From positions 62,001 through 126,000 of the forward strand of contig NW_005178983.1 of NCBI RefSeq assembly GCF_000350225.1: a stretch of DNA of 64,000 bases. Direction: 5' to 3'. The position numbers and the translations under genes were made by a program. The notes under the pieces were generated by a model that saw nothing but the letters and a program-made list of their open reading frames with translations, made no database searches and was not told where the DNA came from. Each line of letters begins with the position of its first letter. Within the stretch, counting starts at the first letter, position 1. This document shows, in pieces, positions 33,563-43,330 of this stretch. The stretch comes from Chondrus crispus. Taxonomy: Eukaryota; Rhodophyta; Florideophyceae; Gigartinales; Gigartinaceae.

Positions 33563-34479
33563 CGTGCGACTTCTGTAGAGATAACACGCCTTCCAGCTTA
33601 CCCGGGCCCCCGTCGGCCGCACGCAGCTGCGTTCTCTCTCCGCGTACCTACGTTGCTCCACCCCACGCGGGGTACGGTCGGCAGCAGTCGCTGAGGTGCG
33701 AGTGCATGGCCAATCGGCGGGATAGCGCGATTCGCGCGGCACGGCTCCCATTCAGGACGCGCTGCCCCGCGCCCGGGCAACGGCCATGCGTCCTCTGAGC
33801 CGCCCGAAAAGTCACTGCATCTCCGCCCGCAAACGATTTCCGTTCAAACTACGCACGAAATGCGGCGCCAGCACCACGCCGTCCTGATTCACAACCGTGT
33901 GCATCGATGCCTGCATCTCTGCCTATTAGGATTAGTTCTAGATTGAAATTTCAACCTATTGTAGGCTTGCCTCTCCAACGTTGTTCTATATACGCTGTAG
34001 GATCTCTATAAAAGGCGCGGAGTTCGGTTGGGGAGAGAAACGGAGGCAGGGGACACCACTTACTAACCCTGAGCGTTCAACCCGCAACGTCAAGTGTGTC
34101 AATCTTAAGAACCGCTTTGCAACCAAAGTCAACATAATTAAGTCACTCTGCTCATTTTACTAACGCTGCGCACCGCTGAACTAGTACGCAAGACGCTCGC
34201 GCTGGCATTATTCTCTACGATTTGCGATTAAAAGCGGGCCGTATGCCATCCGGTGTCGGTCACAATCTAATAACAAGTGCCCTTGGTTTCATCCCGCACT
34301 CGAACTGAATCGCCTTTAGACTCATGGATGTAGGGGGTTAGTAAAAGAGCAATGCAGCATTTGTCAGAAAGTAATGTTCTGGAATTTTTCTGTCGGATAT
34401 GAGCCGCAGCCTGGAATACCTACTCTGTAAGTACAATATATATTGACCGTAGTAGACGGAAGAATCTAGTCTTTCCGTG
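33563..34479. other. No gene seen; one strong TATA box
   Basis: GC-rich to about 33900, then AT-rich. TATAAAAG at 34007-34014 within CTCTATAAAAGGCGCGG is a good TATA box in plus direction, but only a 60-residue frame without recognisable features follows. It could be part of an undetected LTR or a non-coding gene. Confidence 0.35.
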
Positions 34480-34710
34480 TACAGAGTAAAGTCTCGATAT
34501 CGTGAACCGAAATGTGGCGCTTCCGAGCAGCCCATTGAGTTCGCCTTACCGAGGCAGTTCACGGCGGCGGAACTGCTCGTGTACACGTGTACCCGTTTTA
34601 CGGGTACAGTATGATTTGGACCACACCAGTGGAGACGCTCTTAGAGCGTCTCCACCAATGCCGATGATACGGTCACAGGAACACAAACTCACTTTCCTTC
34701 ACTCTGTCCA

Positions 34711-34745
34711 TCGACGGGCAACGTCGACGGGCAACGTCGACGGGC
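34711..34745. repeat. 13-bp tandem repeat inside the pogo element
   Basis: TCGACGGGCAACG is repeated two and a half times, giving nested ACGTCGACGGGC palindromic units. Confidence 0.8.
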
Positions 34746-34826
34746 GCAATTCCATATCTGGACCACTTCACATTGTGATCCAGTCTTCCTTTTCTTTTAA
34801 TTCTGCCACATCCAGAGTCTATATCA

Positions 34827-35171
34827 GAAGAGTCAGCTCTCGGTCAAGCCATTGATCTTGGATTAGGGGATTTTGGGGCATTTACTGGCATTGAGCAAGA
34901 TCAATTTAACGGTGATTCAGATAGTGAGGACGATCGCTCTACTGTGCCAGCGAAAGACCGGACAGGGCGCAAACCGTCGCTTGCTTGGTATCGCGGAACA
35001 TTAGAAGCTCTATCTAACGAACTCAGTTGTATTATGACGGACGCGAATCTAGTTCAATCGGGGCTGCCTTCGAGCATCAAGTCACTTCTGTATGAGGAAC
35101 AAAGCCGCGTAAGGAGGCTTCAGCGTTCGAATCTGAGGCAAAGTCGTATGGATGGCTTCTGTAGTCGTTGA
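34827..35171 (+). pseudogene. C-terminal tail of a pogo/jerky-type transposase
   Basis: The open frame reads QAIDLGLGDFGAFTGIEQ, an acidic run (GDSDSEDD), a helical region (WYRGTLEALSNELSCIM) and the ending LRQSRMDGFCSR. A short basic/Gln stretch followed by an aromatic tail (RQ..I..F) is usual at the end of pogo, Tigger and jerky transposases. The catalytic core is absent. Assignment rests on this tail and on the element's ends. Confidence 0.45.
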
Positions 35172-35408
35172 TGGTTCCTTCCTAGTGCGCATTTCGGCCT
35201 CGATAAAGTGAACTCTGGGGTTTTCATGTTTTTGTATGTTCATGGTATCGCGTAGTTCATTCTATAGAGTCTAGTTCACGTTAGAAATACGAAAACGTCG
35301 ATTCTGGGCCAAAAAAGCGGGGTGGCGCCTCCCTCATAGTCCTTCGGTTCACTGTACCGAGACAGTTCATCATATCAGGTACGCAGCTTATCGAGACTTT
35401 ACTCTGTA

Positions 35409-36079
35409 GTGCCATCCTTCAAATAAATGACTGTCAAAAATGCGGTCGTTTAACAAATGCGAACTCCAGGATGGCGTAATCGGTCAGTATCTCCCGACAG
35501 CGCAACCAATACCTATTTACCGTATGCTGTTTAATGGAGGGAGGAGAAAAGATTGGGAAATGGTCCTCTCACACCCGCAGATGGGAAAGAGTGAAGCGAA
35601 TATTTACATTAAAGCATTCTGGTCGCGTCCTGCCTTCGCAATAATCAAGGTGACCGCCCACCCATGTTTACAGAATCAAATTTCAATTATTTACAGTATA
35701 GAAATTTTGGGACGAGGAATACGTCCAAGGCCGCTAAAAGGGTTTCTGCATTTTTAAAATGAAGGGCTGGGAATTCTGTTTGATGGGTGCGTGTCACATT
35801 TCGAGCTTTTCCTTAACACCGTTCCCTGCTATTAAAATACTTTTATGCACGCAAGGCCTTTATGCGATACACTGACTACGGCAAAACTGTATGAAAACTG
35901 TATGAAAAGTTTTTATAATTGTTTCCACAAGAGCGAAAATTCACCTAACGATCTCATTCAGTAACTTTCACCGGTCAGCATCAAGCTTATAAGACAAGAG
36001 CTTTACATTTAAGCAATATTAATATATTAGGTTTGATCATAATAGCGAGACAACGGTCTTGTTGGGCTCGGCCAAATTG
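35409..36079. other. Intergenic, AT-rich, no gene seen
   Basis: The stretch holds a 105-residue open frame at 35440-35757 with no recognisable domain, and AT-rich DNA (AATATTAATATATTAGG near 36016). It leads into the promoter of the RING gene. Confidence 0.4.
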
Positions 36080-36087
36080 TATAAATA
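36080..36087 (+). promoter_or_regulatory. TATA box of the RING-finger gene
   Basis: TATAAATA within AATTGTATAAATACC lies about 150 bp before the start codon. Two GAAC/GAGCTTGCAAA repeats (near 36158 and 36212) lie in the presumed leader. Confidence 0.6.
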
Positions 36088-36229
36088 CCTCATCGCGACG
36101 CTGTTCTATTACAGCGTAAGCTTCCGAAATATCTCATCCAGAAATCAAACAACACTTCGAACTTGCAAAGTCAAAACGTATCATTTCGAACTCCCCAAGG
36201 CAATATCGCTTTGAGCTTGCAAATCCAAA

Positions 36230-36973
36230 ATGAACCAAGGTATCTTCTATGAAGTCAGTTATTACATGAAGTTAATTCTTCGCACTAAAACAAAGTATCC
36301 GCCAATGCTGGCTACTGCGCATGAGTTAATTGACACCAAAGTTGTGAACAGGAGGGCGATGGCAGAATTAAATTTATTCAAATCGTCTCTTGCCGTCATT
36401 GCCACGCGGTGTAACGTGGAGATGAAAATCAGCGGCAATGAAGGTGAAGGTGAGTGTGCCGTCTGCCTAGAGAAGGTTTCCAAATTTCCATCCGATTGCG
36501 TTATTTGCGGGCACAGGCTCCACAAGCAGTGCATAGAGAAGTATTTACAATCTCAGCCATATCCATTCGTTAAGTGCCCAATCTGTCGGACCATTTTAGA
36601 TAGATATGACCTTTATGAAGGCTATTGTGACGTCTCGAAAGTTGAGAAGTCTCGGGAAGCGTGGGAGAAATGTGAGAAAAGGTTAGCGCGTCTTCATAAG
36701 GCCGTAAGAAACACAGAGAGATGGATTGAGACTATGGACGTGTTCTGCGACCGTGCCTTGGAGGAACCGGCAAGGGATGTTTGCTCTCATGTGATAGAGA
36801 GACTATTTCTAAACCCATGGTACTCGCTTTGTGAGAGCTTCATCAAATTCGTCCAGGAATTTACTCTGTACAGGGGCATCAGGATGGGATTGGAAGAGGA
36901 TGAGGCAATGGATATTATTACTGACATGCTATTCCACTTTTTGGTGAAGCTTTCCCAGATGCGCGACAAATAG
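36230..36973 (+). CDS. RING-finger protein, probable E3 ubiquitin ligase
   Basis: A 247-residue single-exon protein. The RING domain is at about residues 76-120: CAVCLEKVSKFPSDC, then CGHRLHKQC and KCPICR, giving the C-x2-C, C-x-H-x2-H-x2-C, C-x2-C order of a RING-H2-like finger that would bind two zinc ions and recruit an E2 enzyme. The N-terminus (about 75 residues) and the C-terminal half, rich in Lys, Glu and Trp helices (EKSREAWEKCEKRLARLHKAVR), match no family I know. No membrane span is seen. The start is the first ATG after a TATA box at a fitting distance. The gene stands alone between mobile elements. E3 activity is inferred from the RING only. Confidence 0.75.
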   Translation: MNQGIFYEVSYYMKLILRTKTKYPPMLATAHELIDTKVVNRRAMAELNLFKSSLAVIATRCNVEMKISGNEGEGECAVCLEKVSKFPSDCVICGHRLHKQCIEKYLQSQPYPFVKCPICRTILDRYDLYEGYCDVSKVEKSREAWEKCEKRLARLHKAVRNTERWIETMDVFCDRALEEPARDVCSHVIERLFLNPWYSLCESFIKFVQEFTLYRGIRMGLEEDEAMDIITDMLFHFLVKLSQMRDK

Positions 36974-37389
36974 AAAAGTCGCTGCTAGGTATATGTTGAA
37001 GTGAGAAATCTTTCCGTAATATTGCTCCTGGAAATACTATGAGCGGTGTGATCCGCAATGTATCTCCTGTAGTCTGACTATAGTAAAATCCTCAAACTGA
37101 AGGGCTGAACAAATGCGAGATGTTTTTACTCATTTTAGTCACAAAAGCTCCAAGATGGCGTAGTTTTCCATGAAGTCCGTGCGTGGAGAGAGTGGCGTAT
37201 TTGCAGTTTTCTGAGACCAAGCTGGGTGTTGCCTGCTTTTATTAGAGCTTTGTCCGTCTCGGGCATTGCCAGATCTTTGTCGAGGGCGCCATTGCATGTA
37301 CCTTAAAATTCAATAAACAGCGATAAGATGCCCCCATTGTTTGTTTTGAATACTCTTGCCTTCTATTTGCCTGTTTGAAGTCATTTAAA
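36974..37389. other. 3' flank of the RING gene, no gene seen
   Basis: AT-rich DNA with no convincing open frame. It ends at the TAAA duplication of the inverted-end element (37386-37389). Confidence 0.4.
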
Positions 37390-38190
37390 ATAAGGTTGTC
37401 CGTAAAGTCACGAAAACACTTGTTTTGGCGGCGAGTTTGCTCGGATTTTCTGAACGCAAAATTTTCAAACAAGTTCGGCAAAACTCACAGCATACCGAAA
37501 ACTCGGGGAATGTGAGTTTTCCACGAGTTTCACATCCGCCTGATCACAGCCCTGCCGGATCGACCCGTCGTGAAGAAAAACAAAGTGTGTCTTCCGTTCT
37601 TTTCATCAGCACAAACGAGTCTTAGACGGCTCGCATCGATATGCGTCATGGACGCCCCTATCGCTTCATCTGCGCAGAGTCCATGAATGGATCAAAGCGC
37701 GACAGGATCTGCCACAGATGCCGCCGAAGCAACCGCGAAAGATAGACAAGTAGAAGCTTCTAAATAGCGGTCCTCTCTAAACGGCCCCCCCTCAGGCTGT
37801 CAAGAAGACGAAACACATCGCCCTTTTCGACTGAGAACTATTCTATCCTTGTGGCGAGCTACAATATTCGCTTCAGCGAGTATTCGCGCAGGCGCACTTG
37901 ATCCGTAGGGCGGCACAACGATGTACCAGACTTGCGTTTGTTGCGGGCAGGTACCTTGCTGGAGGTGAGTCCGCAAAACTCGTGGTGGAAAATTTCAAGC
38001 TCGGGATTTCTTTCGTCCAGCGACTTTGTGGGCTGATGAATCGTAATCCTCGTGGGGTGGTCTTTATTCGTCGTTGCCGTCGCGTCTCCTAAATACTGTT
38101 TTGGACAGACTGTGATACGGACAGTCTGTCCTTGCGGTCCGTCATCGGCAAATGGAAAAAAACAAGGCGTTATTTTACGGACAACCTTAT
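37390..38190. mobile_element. 801-bp element with inverted ends (MITE-like)
   Basis: The ends ATAAGGTTGTCCGTAAA (37390-37406) and its exact complement (38174-38190) are flanked by TAAA on both sides (37386-37389, 38191-38194). No transposase is encoded. A related sequence in opposite orientation lies at 40463-40590, so this is a repeat family. Superfamily is uncertain; a TAA core in the duplication would fit PIF/Harbinger. Confidence 0.8.
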
Positions 38191-38562
38191 TAAATCGAAA
38201 CTTTAAAAAAGTCAGTTTGGACACCATTTCTTTAACGTATACCCTTCGGGTACGCCCTCGGCAATATCTTGCAAAACATTAGGCGGATTGGGATGGCGAT
38301 TGTCAATGCACAGAGAGACTAAGAATCTAATGAAGTTTCAATTATCAGTTAACTTTTTAAACAGGCGTTTTGGTTTCGAAGATATCAACATAAAACGTTT
38401 TGAGGTTGGTCAAAAAGGCTCCTTCTTTGGGCATTTTAAAAATGGCTCGAAAAGACGTCCAGATCTCACCAAACTCCACCCTTCTGCAACGCAAAAGTCA
38501 ACTGCGATGACGAGAGTATCTCTTTCCATCTTGTTGAGCCAGCACAAGTCGAGATAAGTTGA
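38191..38562. other. Intergenic, no gene seen
   Basis: Only short frames without features are present. A small hairpin TACCC-TTC-GGGTA lies near 38241. Confidence 0.4.
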
Positions 38563-38646
38563 AAAGTGACCTCATAAGAGGTCACTTGCCGCCTAGACAC
38601 TAGACACTACCCTCCGAAGGGTAGGCCGCACTCCTTCGCGGAGTGC
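38563..38646. other. Cluster of perfect stem-loops 3' of the metallo-beta-lactamase gene
   Basis: Three perfect hairpins lie in a row: AAGTGACCTC-ATAA-GAGGTCACTT (38563-38586), CTACCCT-CCGA-AGGGTAG (38607-38624) and GCACTCC-TTCGC-GGAGTGC (38628-38646). A CTAGACACTAGACAC direct repeat sits between the first two, and a weaker CAAG/CTTG stem follows. They begin about 75 bp beyond the stop codon of the minus-strand gene at 38722. They could mark a 3' end or a structured RNA. Confidence 0.65.
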
Positions 38647-38721
38647 GCCCAAGTCCTCGGCTTGTCCCCTGATACAGTACGCAAACAGCGCTTCGCCGCT
38701 TGGATCAACCAACGGGCTCCG

Positions 38722-39879
38722 TCACACATCTAACAAGTTGAACGAGACGGCCACGAAGCAGTGGCTCTCCAGCGTAAATTCGAGCCCGGCCAGCTTGCAG
38801 CCCCACTTCTCGAGGATTCTGCGGTAGCACCCGGCAACCTCCAGCTTGCGGAACACCCCGAGAAACCCGTACCAAATGTTTCCAAACTCCACCGCGCTTG
38901 GGTCAAACTGCCTGCCAATGCCGGCCTCCCCGAGCGCCTCCGGTGTAATTTCGCGTGACGACTGCGCCGCGGCGTCGATCACGTCCGTGACGAACCGCAG
39001 GTTTCGGTGCACGTCGCGGCGCGCGCCGAGCTTCGGGTGCCCGCCCACGAACACTTCGAAGTCGAACTTGAGCAGTTCGCGGTGCACCTCGATGTAGTTG
39101 CGCACGTCGTTCGCGATCGCAAACAGGCTGAACGGCGACCAGCCGGGGAACACGACGTCGACGAGCATGGCGACGCCGGGGAGGTCTCCGCGTGGCGCGA
39201 TGTGCACGAGCAGGTCGGAGTCCGTGTGGGCTTTGAGCAGGCGCAGGTCGACGGCGAGGTCGTCGCCGAAGGCGAACGTGCGGGCGTCGGGGCCGAGGAT
39301 GTTGGTCGGCGGCGGGGCGCGGCCGGAGGTGGAGCGGGCGATGGCGTCGCGCGTGGCGCGCGAGCCCCAGATGCGCAGCGGGGCGTCCGGGAAGGCGGCG
39401 CGCGCGTAGGCGGCGAAGCGGGTGGCGGCGCCGATGTGGTCGAAGTGGGCGTGCGAGTAGATCATGTCGACGCGCGAGGGCATGCGGCCGGCGAGCACCT
39501 CCTCCGTGGCGGTGGTGAGGAGGGTCTGCGAGGCGTTGGGCAGGTTGGAGCCCGGGCTGTCCGGGAAGTCGACGAGGGCGAGGCGCGAGGCGCGGAAGAG
39601 GATGAGGGTGAGGTAGGTGCCGTCATCGTAGACGTAGACGCCCGGGCGGATGTTGGTGAGGTTGTACGTGCCGGGGGCTAGCGCGGGGACGCGGAGACGC
39701 TCCGGCGTGGGCAGCGTCGCGCAGGGCTGGCCGGCATCCAGATTGGACAGGCAGAGAGGGAGGGCGCGGCGGCATGAAAGGGTGGATTGGCGGGCTTGCG
39801 CGGGGAGGGCGGCGAAGGCGGAGGCGCGCGCTAGTGGGAGGAGCAGAAGGATGAGGACGAAGGGAATAGGAATGTGCAT
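38722..39879 (-). CDS. Secreted metallo-beta-lactamase-fold hydrolase
   Basis: A 385-residue single-exon protein. The N-terminus MHIPIPFVLILLLLPLARAS is a clear signal peptide, likely cut near residue 20-23. The metallo-beta-lactamase core carries HAHFDH at residues 143-148 (the HxHxDH zinc motif). Later His/Asp positions include LLKAHTDSDLLVHI, VDVVFPG (metal-bridging Asp position) and VGGHPKLG. Substrate is unknown; the superfamily spans lactonases, glyoxalase II, sulfatases and RNA enzymes, and the signal peptide argues for an extracellular or organellar small-molecule role. Codon use is strongly GC-ending, more than in its neighbours. The start is the first ATG and gives the signal peptide directly. 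Confidence 0.85.
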   Translation of the reverse strand: MHIPIPFVLILLLLPLARASAFAALPAQARQSTLSCRRALPLCLSNLDAGQPCATLPTPERLRVPALAPGTYNLTNIRPGVYVYDDGTYLTLILFRASRLALVDFPDSPGSNLPNASQTLLTTATEEVLAGRMPSRVDMIYSHAHFDHIGAATRFAAYARAAFPDAPLRIWGSRATRDAIARSTSGRAPPPTNILGPDARTFAFGDDLAVDLRLLKAHTDSDLLVHIAPRGDLPGVAMLVDVVFPGWSPFSLFAIANDVRNYIEVHRELLKFDFEVFVGGHPKLGARRDVHRNLRFVTDVIDAAAQSSREITPEALGEAGIGRQFDPSAVEFGNIWYGFLGVFRKLEVAGCYRRILEKWGCKLAGLEFTLESHCFVAVSFNLLDV

Positions 39880-40296
39880 GGTGGATTTCGGGGTGATGAG
39901 GTGCGGCGGGGGTGCGGGGGGGTGCGGGTAGGTTGAGGACAGGAGTCGGGGCGATGTCCGAGGCTCTCTTTCATATACCGAAGGAAGGCGGTGTGAGGCA
40001 GGCGGTGGATGGTTAGGGCGTGGTCTAGAGGTAGAGGGTTATGGTCAGGGTTTCTACGCGGGCGATGCAGTGGGAAGTGATAAGATATGTCTGGTAGATG
40101 TCGCGCCACTGGATCGCGACGGATGCCAGAGTTGTAAAGATTACAGAGCGAGATGCCTGCGTAGGATCGGGTCTTAGCAGGATCGGTCTCCATTTCAACG
40201 GTGTGATCAGCATGGTACACGTGAGTACTTTTGATTGGGGGAGCTCGTTACAGATTCACTGATTGCGCTGTGGATGTTGAGGGTTGTTGCATTAAC

Positions 40297-40332
40297 GAGT
40301 TCTTGAACATATTAAAATATGTTCTAGAACTC
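40297..40332. repeat. Imperfect palindrome, 17-bp arms
   Basis: GAGTTCTTGAACATATT and AATATGTTCTAGAACTC pair with one mismatch around a 2-base centre. Confidence 0.8.
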
Positions 40333-40462
40333 GATGCGCATGTACCGTAAGTCGTTGGTGTAGGACGTACGCCGTCGGACGACGTGCGATCATGTTCCGA
40401 GTAATTATCAGTGAATCAAGTTTCTTCTTTCGGTAAATGCGGGGCAAGCAGCGAAGGATTAC

Positions 40463-40590
40463 ATAACGTGTCCGTAAAATAACGCCTTGTTTTTTCCATT
40501 GGCCCGTAAAGTCGCTGGACGTAAAGTAAACCCGTCTCGGGTAGATTGAAAATTTCCACGAGTTTTGCCGACTTTTCTGAGGAGATTTCC
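40463..40590. repeat. Partial second copy of the 37390-38190 repeat, inverted
   Basis: GTCCGTAAAATAACGCCTTG followed by a T-run (40469 on) equals the complement of the right end at 38145-38185. CGTCCAGCGACTTT and CAAAACTCGTGG motifs of 37970-38030 recur here in the opposite direction. The other end was not found, so the copy appears truncated. Confidence 0.65.
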
Positions 40591-41261
40591 ACTCCTCCAT
40601 CTCGTTTCTCGTTTCTCGCTGCTGGCAGTGGTGTGGCACCACACCACGAGCGATGCCCAATCTCGAACACGGTCATCCTCATGATTGCGTCTTCCATTTT
40701 TCCTAAATCCCCTAAAGCCCCGTTGCGACCCAATTCTTGCGACCGTAAAGAACGCCGAGAGGAAGGTTATGCCGTAGTGTAGTTTAACGTCTGCCTGCTC
40801 TGTGAACCAAGTTAGTTCTCTGTTGTGTTTCGCAGTGAGAAATGCGCGCTTTGTCGACCTTAGATGCGATAGAGCGTCTGGAGGTTGGCACTCGCAGTCG
40901 CCAAAAGTTCCAGCTCTCCAAACAATTTCGCCATCTCGACGACATGGGGGTTACAGTCTTTCTCTCTCGTCTTTCTCTCTCTTGCATTTTCTGCCCTCTC
41001 CTCTTGATGAAGAGCATCACTTGATCGCATTTCAGGCAGACTCTGCACCACCTGAACTGTCTCCAAAACATCCATGACGTCATTGCTGGCATAACAGCCG
41101 GAACCGTATGACACGTGGCTGTCCTGCACTAATGGGAGGCTGGCACAAACAAAAGCGGCACTAATGCGCAGGACCACTGTAATCCCAAGGAGGACAGTAG
41201 TGTAAACCTCTCGACCATGCCGAATTTTCAAGGAAAATTTTTGAAATGTTAACCGATCATT

Positions 41262-41269
41262 CAAAAAAA
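41262..41269 (-). terminator. Pol III T-run terminator of tRNA-Asn
   Basis: On the minus strand ACCAAAA follows the tRNA and leads into a run of about eight T, the normal Pol III stop. Position is accurate to a few bases. Confidence 0.8.
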
Positions 41270-41277
41270 ATTTTGGT

Positions 41278-41351
41278 AGTCCCCAGTGGGGCTTGAACCC
41301 ACGGCCTCGAGATTAACAGTCCCGCGCTCTAACCAGCTGAGCTATGGAGAC
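41278..41351 (-). tRNA. tRNA-Asn (anticodon GTT)
   Basis: On the minus strand a cloverleaf folds fully. The acceptor GTCTCCA pairs with TGGGGAC (one G-T pair); the D arm is GCTCAGCTGGTTAGAGC; the anticodon stem CGGGA/TCTCG holds the loop CTGTTAA; the T arm GTGGG-TTCAAGC-CCCAC is intact. The loop gives anticodon GTT, reading AAC/AAU. The genomic copy lacks CCA, as usual in eukaryotes. A run of eight T follows within 10 bp, a Pol III terminator. Boxes A and B are present. No intron. Confidence 0.95.
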
Positions 41352-42277
41352 CAATTTGCCGTGCGAGGAGGTCGAAAGGGAAGGTATTTATACAACATTG
41401 GCATGTACAGAGGAATTAAAATAATCCAGTTCGATTAATTTAATGTCCAGAAAGTGTGCGCTACGTTGTCAGGTCAAGAGTCGCATGGGCGACTGTCGCC
41501 CGAATGCCTTCTCATGGCTCCGCTCTATCCTGCCCCACACATGTGTGATTCCCTGACGTCTGTCCCCATGATATCGTATCGGCCCACCCTACCTAGAATT
41601 TGAAGGAAGGTCATCCGAACCGGCGCGATGTTTGGACCCGCCACATCCCGGCTCTCCCAGCGCCTCACCTATGTCATCAGGTCTAGTAATGCATCTGCTA
41701 CCCTCGCACGTATGCCCTGTCACGGACTGCCCTCCTCCTGTCCGAACCAAGTGTGAGTCTTTGACCGCCTGTCGTGTGATGTGGCATCAGACTTCGTACC
41801 GTAAGATAAATGAAGCATCCGAACAGCCGCACAGTTAAACAAGTAAATTGGACAATCGGCCGCTGTGCGCGTCCTTGACCGCCTTTCCTCTGAATATGTA
41901 GCATCGGCCCTCCCACATGATTACATGAAACTGTTCCCAGACTGCTAGGTAAACAATGTTCCAAAATTAACACGTTTATGTCGCTCTCGACTCGTCTTCA
42001 GCCCCGCTCCGATTTTGCCCCAGTCGTCGAGCATTGTATCACTGACATTGCTTCCTCCCGCTCTTGCAATAATCTTTATGAGAGGAGCGAGAATTGCAAT
42101 AGCGTCGAAAGAATAGTTTGAATGAAGTGATATTGCAAAGTAGAGAAGGGAATACTCTTCAAGCAATCTATCTTTTATGCAAGCCGTGCAGGGCTTGAAG
42201 CTAGATCTCTCCATTTACGCTTCGTAAATGTGAAAAGTGGGGCTGCCAGTGAGCAACATCTAGCAAGGTAGAGGGAA
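41352..42277. other. Intergenic, no gene seen
   Basis: Contains an 89-residue minus-strand frame (42214-41945) with a hydrophobic segment but no recognised domain or supporting context. The repeated motif TTTGACCGCCT/CTTGACCGCCT (near 41759 and 41873) may be an old short duplication. Confidence 0.35.
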
Positions 42278-43330
42278 TCAATCTTGCTTGAGAGTGGTAT
42301 TCATTCTCAGTGGATCAATACGCGATTTCTTCACAATGCTGAACATTTCCTTAACATCTTCGTCGTTTTTGAGTGCTATAGTGTCCTCGTCGTCATCAAT
42401 GTACTCAAGATCAACGACCTCTTGACAGTTCAATTTCTTGGCGATCGAGTTTAGCAACGAGGACAAGGAATCGCTTGGATGCATGCCCCATCTACGGCAA
42501 CCCTCCTCGTTTTCTAAGATGAAACTCAACTTGACATTAACAAGATTCTCGACGCTATCGGTTCTGTTTAAAGTCTCATCATCCCACTTCGAGTTGGATC
42601 GCAGTGACTTTCTTCTGTGCATTCGCTCTTCTTTGCACTTGTCACAGAAATTCCCGGCAGCGCTCGATTGCTTTCCCTTTCGATTGGGGGTCAGGTAACG
42701 GCAGGTGGCACATACTTGACCCTTACTGCGTCGTCTTGGAGTCCGCAATTTCGGTGTCTGCGGTGTCTTGTCGCTCAGCGCCTGGTCTTCAGTTGTTGCC
42801 GTCCCTTCTTGGGCCTCCAGACCGGAGTCATCGACTTGCGTGGCATCCCCTTTTGTTGAGCGCCTTTGCTGCTTGGACTTAGGGTTCTTTTTCTTCCGAC
42901 TCTTACGACTCGGGGTCTCGCCGCCCTCATCGCAAGGTTCTCCGGCTTCGATCTTGTCGACAGTACTAGCGACATGACTTGGATGTCCTCCGACTTCTGA
43001 ATCCAGCGAAACATCCAAGCCCTCTTCCCTCGGCTTTGCTTCGATGCTCCCCTCGCCGTCCCCGGGAGGGCAGCTCTCCGCTTGAGCGTCAGCGGTATGG
43101 GTCTCTATCGGAAACTGTTTCTCCTTGTGGTCTTGGATGGTGGGTGAAATGGAGTGGTCAGTACTGCTGCACTCCAGCATATACGTAACTGCATTAATGA
43201 AGCATGCGTTACATATATTCAACGGATTCTGGATGGGCCCATCGCGGTGACAGGCCTTGCACACAGACATGATAGCCTCTCTCTCAGCTAGCTGCAGGTT
43301 TCTCAAGTCCGTAGAATGGTCCTTTGACAT
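42278..43330 (-). CDS. PB1-domain protein with two Cys4 zinc-like motifs
   Basis: From the ATG at 43330 (MSKDHSTDLRN) it has about 350 residues; a longer start at 43405 is possible but adds a stretch that looks like leader. Near the N-terminus is C-x2-C-x12-C-x2-C (CKACHRDGP...CNAC). The middle is low-complexity, Lys/Arg/Glu/Ser-rich (RKSRKKKNPKSKQQRRS), with likely nuclear import signals. Then comes C-x2-C-x18-C-x2-C (CATCRYLTP...CDKC). The C-terminal PB1 fold starts VNVKLSFILENEEGCRRWG and includes the acidic OPCA motif LEYIDDDEDTIALKNDEDV. PB1 domains pair acidic and basic faces; this one has the acidic face. The gene is divergent from SF3B3 with about 520 bp between starts. Function unknown; a nuclear adaptor is a guess. 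Confidence 0.75.
   Translation of the reverse strand: MSKDHSTDLRNLQLAEREAIMSVCKACHRDGPIQNPLNICNACFINAVTYMLECSSTDHSISPTIQDHKEKQFPIETHTADAQAESCPPGDGEGSIEAKPREEGLDVSLDSEVGGHPSHVASTVDKIEAGEPCDEGGETPSRKSRKKKNPKSKQQRRSTKGDATQVDDSGLEAQEGTATTEDQALSDKTPQTPKLRTPRRRSKGQVCATCRYLTPNRKGKQSSAAGNFCDKCKEERMHRRKSLRSNSKWDDETLNRTDSVENLVNVKLSFILENEEGCRRWGMHPSDSLSSLLNSIAKKLNCQEVVDLEYIDDDEDTIALKNDEDVKEMFSIVKKSRIDPLRMNTTLKQD

Larger units (their letters stand above)
34482..35406 (+). mobile_element. Short pogo/Tc1-mariner type element with perfect inverted ends
   Basis: Perfect 18-bp inverted ends CAGAGTAAAGTCTCGATA (34482-34499) and its complement (35389-35406) are flanked by TA on both sides (34480-34481, 35407-35408), the signature of Tc1/mariner-pogo insertion. 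A second inner inverted match, GTGAACCGAA, lies at about 34502-34511 and 35343-35352. At 925 bp it is an internally deleted copy that cannot supply its own transposase. Confidence 0.9.
39880..41277. other. Intergenic between the hydrolase and tRNA-Asn
   Basis: The region holds the hydrolase promoter side, a near-perfect hairpin (40297-40332), a partial copy of the inverted-end repeat (40463-40590) and a 134-residue minus-strand frame (41264-40860) with Lys/Glu-rich helices but no domain I recognise. I do not call that frame a gene. Confidence 0.4.

Noticed and set aside
35440-35757. 105-residue plus-strand frame before the RING gene
   Set aside because: No domain, no promoter of its own, and composition like the surrounding AT-rich DNA.
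39007-39681. 224-residue open frame on the plus strand
   Set aside because: It is the complement of the GC-ending codons of the hydrolase gene and has a repetitive Val/Gly/Ala/Asp composition.
40860-41264. 134-residue minus-strand frame with Lys/Glu-rich helices, briefly considered as a SNARE fragment
   Set aside because: No clear heptad layer or conserved central residue, no neighbouring exon, and no membrane anchor.
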